31,687 nucleotides of DNA from UBA10205 sp035289625 (GTDB lineage Archaea; Iainarchaeota; Iainarchaeia; Iainarchaeales; Iainarchaeaceae): the NCBI GenBank assembly GCA_035289625.1, contig DATDWP010000022.1:1-31687 (forward strand). The letters run 5' to 3'. The notes under the pieces were generated by a model. The model saw nothing but the letters and a program-made list of their open reading frames with translations. It searched no databases and had not been told where the DNA came from. Numbering within the stretch: the stretch's first letter is position 1; each line of letters opens with the position of its first letter. A program made the translations under genes and the position numbers. Shown here piece after piece: positions 30,101-31,687 of this stretch.

Positions 30101-31225
30101 CTATAATTCTAATTCAATTTTCTTTTTTGCAAGATCTATTTTCAAAACCCGTGCAGCGCTCTTATTCCCTTTTTGCGCTGCTGTTTTGAAGGTTGAGAGT
30201 ATTTCTTTTTCACTGATGCCTTTTTGGGTAGCAGAGCGCACTGCTTTTATTATTTGTTCAACTTCGTTATAGTTCGAATATATCGCTTCGGCTTTTTGAT
30301 GGTTCTGCTCTATTTGTGAAGTGAATTTTTTTGCCGCCTCTTCTTGCTGCTTTTTCATAAATTCAAGCCCCGATACCTTGCCGGCAGAGTGCAGCTTTTC
30401 TTTTTCTTGTACAATATTTGCAGCTTTGCTTGAGAGCGTCTCGCTTAGCGCAAAATTGAGCGAAGGTATTTTTGTGGGTTCTTCTTTTAGGTGCAGGAGC
30501 ACAAATGGATAGAGAAAATCCTTATAGGATACCGGCTTTAGCTTTTTTTCATCAATCGTGTAGATCTCTTTTACTCCCCGCACGATTTTTTGGACATCAG
30601 GTTGTGCCAAATCCTTTGCGTGTTTTGATTTTTCAACTCCTTGCAAATAGAAAACTTCCTCGGCTGCTAGCGGCGAAACCGCAACTGAACTAATGAGCGC
30701 TCTTATTGAATCTTTTTGCGAAGATGAAAATATTTTTGAAATGCCCTCTTGTGAAATATCAAGTGGGCTACTTGTTGATTGTTTTGGGTAGAGGTATTTT
30801 TCCCCTTTTTTTATTGTGCGTTCTGACCATTCTTCATTTTTTTGGCATGAAATTATTTTGCCCGATGAATCTACAAGTATCTTGTTGCCTTCCCCTAAAA
30901 ACTCAACTATCAAGGAGTGCTCTAGAAATTTTATTGTAAATGCCCGATCAAGCCCGTGCTGCTCAATGCCAACTATTCTTTTATTGTAGAGTTCTTTTTT
31001 TAGCGCTGTTGCAAAGTTGCCTTTTGAGTGGCGCGCTGGAATTGAGTAGGAGGAGATGAAAAAATTGTTTTGCGAAAGGATCAAATCTTTTGAGCCTTGT
31101 TTTGTGTGCAGCTTTATTTTTATCACTCCGGGGGATATTTCCGAAACCTTGTTCACATACGACCCTTCAATTAGAGGGCGAAGTTCTAGGAGTAGGTAGG
31201 CTAGTGAGAGGTTATCTTTTATCAT
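30101..31225 (-). CDS. RqcH/NEMF-like protein lacking the C-terminal NFACT-R domain
   Basis: RqcH/Rqc2 binds the 50S subunit with stalled peptidyl-tRNA and can extend the peptide. This 374-residue product has the NFACT-N domain (IKDNLSLAYLLLELRPLIEG; IPARHSKGNFATALKKELYN; QHGLDRAFTIKFLEHSLIVE), a middle helix-hairpin-helix part and a coiled coil (about 265-330: KAANIVQEKEKLHSAGKVSG...). It stops at AARVLKIDLAKKKIELEL, where full-length homologues (560-700 residues) continue into the M region and NFACT-R domain. No such sequence follows in any frame. The Asp near the start that binds tRNA in yeast Rqc2 (Asp9) appears to be Ser, while the later Asp-Arg pair (GLDRAF) is kept. TATA (31248-31258) fits the ATG. 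Confidence 0.85.
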   Translation of the reverse strand: MIKDNLSLAYLLLELRPLIEGSYVNKVSEISPGVIKIKLHTKQGSKDLILSQNNFFISSYSIPARHSKGNFATALKKELYNKRIVGIEQHGLDRAFTIKFLEHSLIVEFLGEGNKILVDSSGKIISCQKNEEWSERTIKKGEKYLYPKQSTSSPLDISQEGISKIFSSSQKDSIRALISSVAVSPLAAEEVFYLQGVEKSKHAKDLAQPDVQKIVRGVKEIYTIDEKKLKPVSYKDFLYPFVLLHLKEEPTKIPSLNFALSETLSSKAANIVQEKEKLHSAGKVSGLEFMKKQQEEAAKKFTSQIEQNHQKAEAIYSNYNEVEQIIKAVRSATQKGISEKEILSTFKTAAQKGNKSAARVLKIDLAKKKIELEL

Positions 31226-31311
31226 AGCACAATATTTGTAGAAGGGGCTTATTAATTTCCCGCATGCAAATCCCCCAGATAAGCTGAATTTTCCATTACA
31301 ATTTCAGAAAG

Positions 31312-31336
31312 TTTAAATAGAGAGGGACTCTATTTA
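31312..31336 (+). promoter_or_regulatory. TATA box and perfect inverted repeat at the pilin-like gene
   Basis: TTTAAATA (31312-31319) is centred 25-26 nt before the ATG at 31341. The arms TAAATAGAG (31314-31322) and CTCTATTTA (31328-31336) form a perfect 9-bp inverted repeat with a 5-nt spacer. It covers the TATA box and the DNA up to 4 nt before the ATG, so a bound repressor would block initiation. Confidence 0.6.
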
Positions 31337-31340
31337 TTCC

Positions 31341-31687
31341 ATGCAAAAGGAACATACAGAAGGCCAAGGGAGCATTGAATACATACTAATGTTAACAGGC
31401 GCGCTTGTACTGATTGGTGTTGTACTATCTCTCACTACCAATCTTTTAAGTGCAGGAGATAGCGGCACAAGCGGCAATTTAGATGGGATTGACACGTCCT
31501 TTCCGATCGGGCCTGACGGAGTGAACATACTTTCTCCTACCACAGCTAAACCGCAAACAGGGAGTTCGACTACAATAAATGTCAGATTTAAGGTTGGCAA
31601 AGATGTGAGTAATTATTATGTTCAGATACTAAATAACGCTACAGGCGCCCAGGCCTGCAGGCAGCCAAGTAGCGGTACAATAACAGT
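31341..31687 (+). CDS. Pilin-like protein with class III signal peptide, 5' part
   Basis: The frame runs off the window end, with 115 codons visible. The start MQKEHTEGQGSIEYILMLTG is a class III (archaellin/type IV pilin-like) signal: a short charged leader, Gly before the cleavage site, then QGSIEYILML and a hydrophobic helix (TGALVLIGVVLSLTTNLL). Leader cleavage by an EppA/FlaK-type peptidase would be after Gly8 (GQ junction). The rest (Gly/Ser/Thr-rich, with FPIGPDGVNILSPTTAKP and TINVRFKVGKDVSNYYVQIL) looks like an exposed pilin head. The ATG lies 25-26 nt after a TATA box, so it is leaderless. No pilus assembly genes are visible. Confidence 0.85.
   Translation, partial: MQKEHTEGQGSIEYILMLTGALVLIGVVLSLTTNLLSAGDSGTSGNLDGIDTSFPIGPDGVNILSPTTAKPQTGSSTTINVRFKVGKDVSNYYVQILNNATGAQACRQPSSGTIT

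Noticed and set aside
1..31687. CRISPR arrays, tRNA/rRNA genes, insertion sequences
   Set aside because: No regularly spaced repeats, no cloverleaf-type sequence with a TTC loop and acceptor pairing, and no transposase motifs were seen in either strand by eye.

Overview
The window comes from a small-genome archaeon, most likely of the DPANN group (a Diapherotrites- or Micrarchaeota-like lineage is a guess). Archaeal markers are PolD large subunit, Orc1/Cdc6, Hel308, the aCPSF1/FttA nuclease, a proteasome beta subunit, archaeal NAC, Taw1/TYW1, SepF, AK6/Fap7 and a class III (archaellin/pilin type) signal peptide. Many genes have a TATA-like box centred 24-28 nt before the chosen start codon, so most transcripts are probably leaderless. 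A minority carry strong GGTG/GGAG ribosome sites.

Layout. 1-3322: 3' part of the PolD large subunit gene, interrupted by a 493-residue intein with an unusual Tyr-Asp C-terminus. 3435-4604: a minus-strand pair, sepF plus a tail-anchored protein. 4770-6341: two lineage-specific proteins. 6438-7814: orc1/cdc6 and a leaderless 43-residue basic protein. 7815-10460: hel308 behind a ribbon-helix-helix (RHH) pair. 10549-10972: a compact operon of two look-alike micropeptides around a 76-residue protein. 11076-12668: a two-gene operon whose second product ends in a bacterial sigma-70 region-4-like domain. 12735-13076: NAC. 13097-14409: three small basic-tailed proteins, two sharing a near-identical promoter. 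14414-15733: a membrane-anchored outer protein. 15832-19666: SlyD-like FKBP, a broken winged-helix gene, an orphan antitoxin-like ORF, proteasome beta and FttA. 19736-20206: a RelBE-type toxin-antitoxin pair. 20207-20508: non-coding and hairpin-rich. 20509-21850: small ORF, TraB/ChaN-like protein, AK6. 21859-27673: a cell-surface block (two signal-peptide proteins with C-terminal membrane segments, a roughly 1020-residue lipoprotein-like helical protein, a single-pass protein). 27715-31225: Taw1, a small unknown, a PRC-barrel protein and an RqcH/NEMF-like gene lacking its C-terminal NFACT-R domain. 31341-end: start of a pilin-like gene with a perfect inverted repeat at its promoter.

The core genes cover replication (PolD, Orc1, Hel308), protein quality control (NAC, FKBP, proteasome, RqcH-like), transcription termination (FttA), tRNA modification (Taw1) and division (SepF). 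Between them lie many short lineage-specific genes. No tRNA, rRNA, CRISPR array or insertion sequence was seen. Family assignments are by eye from motifs; no database search was run.
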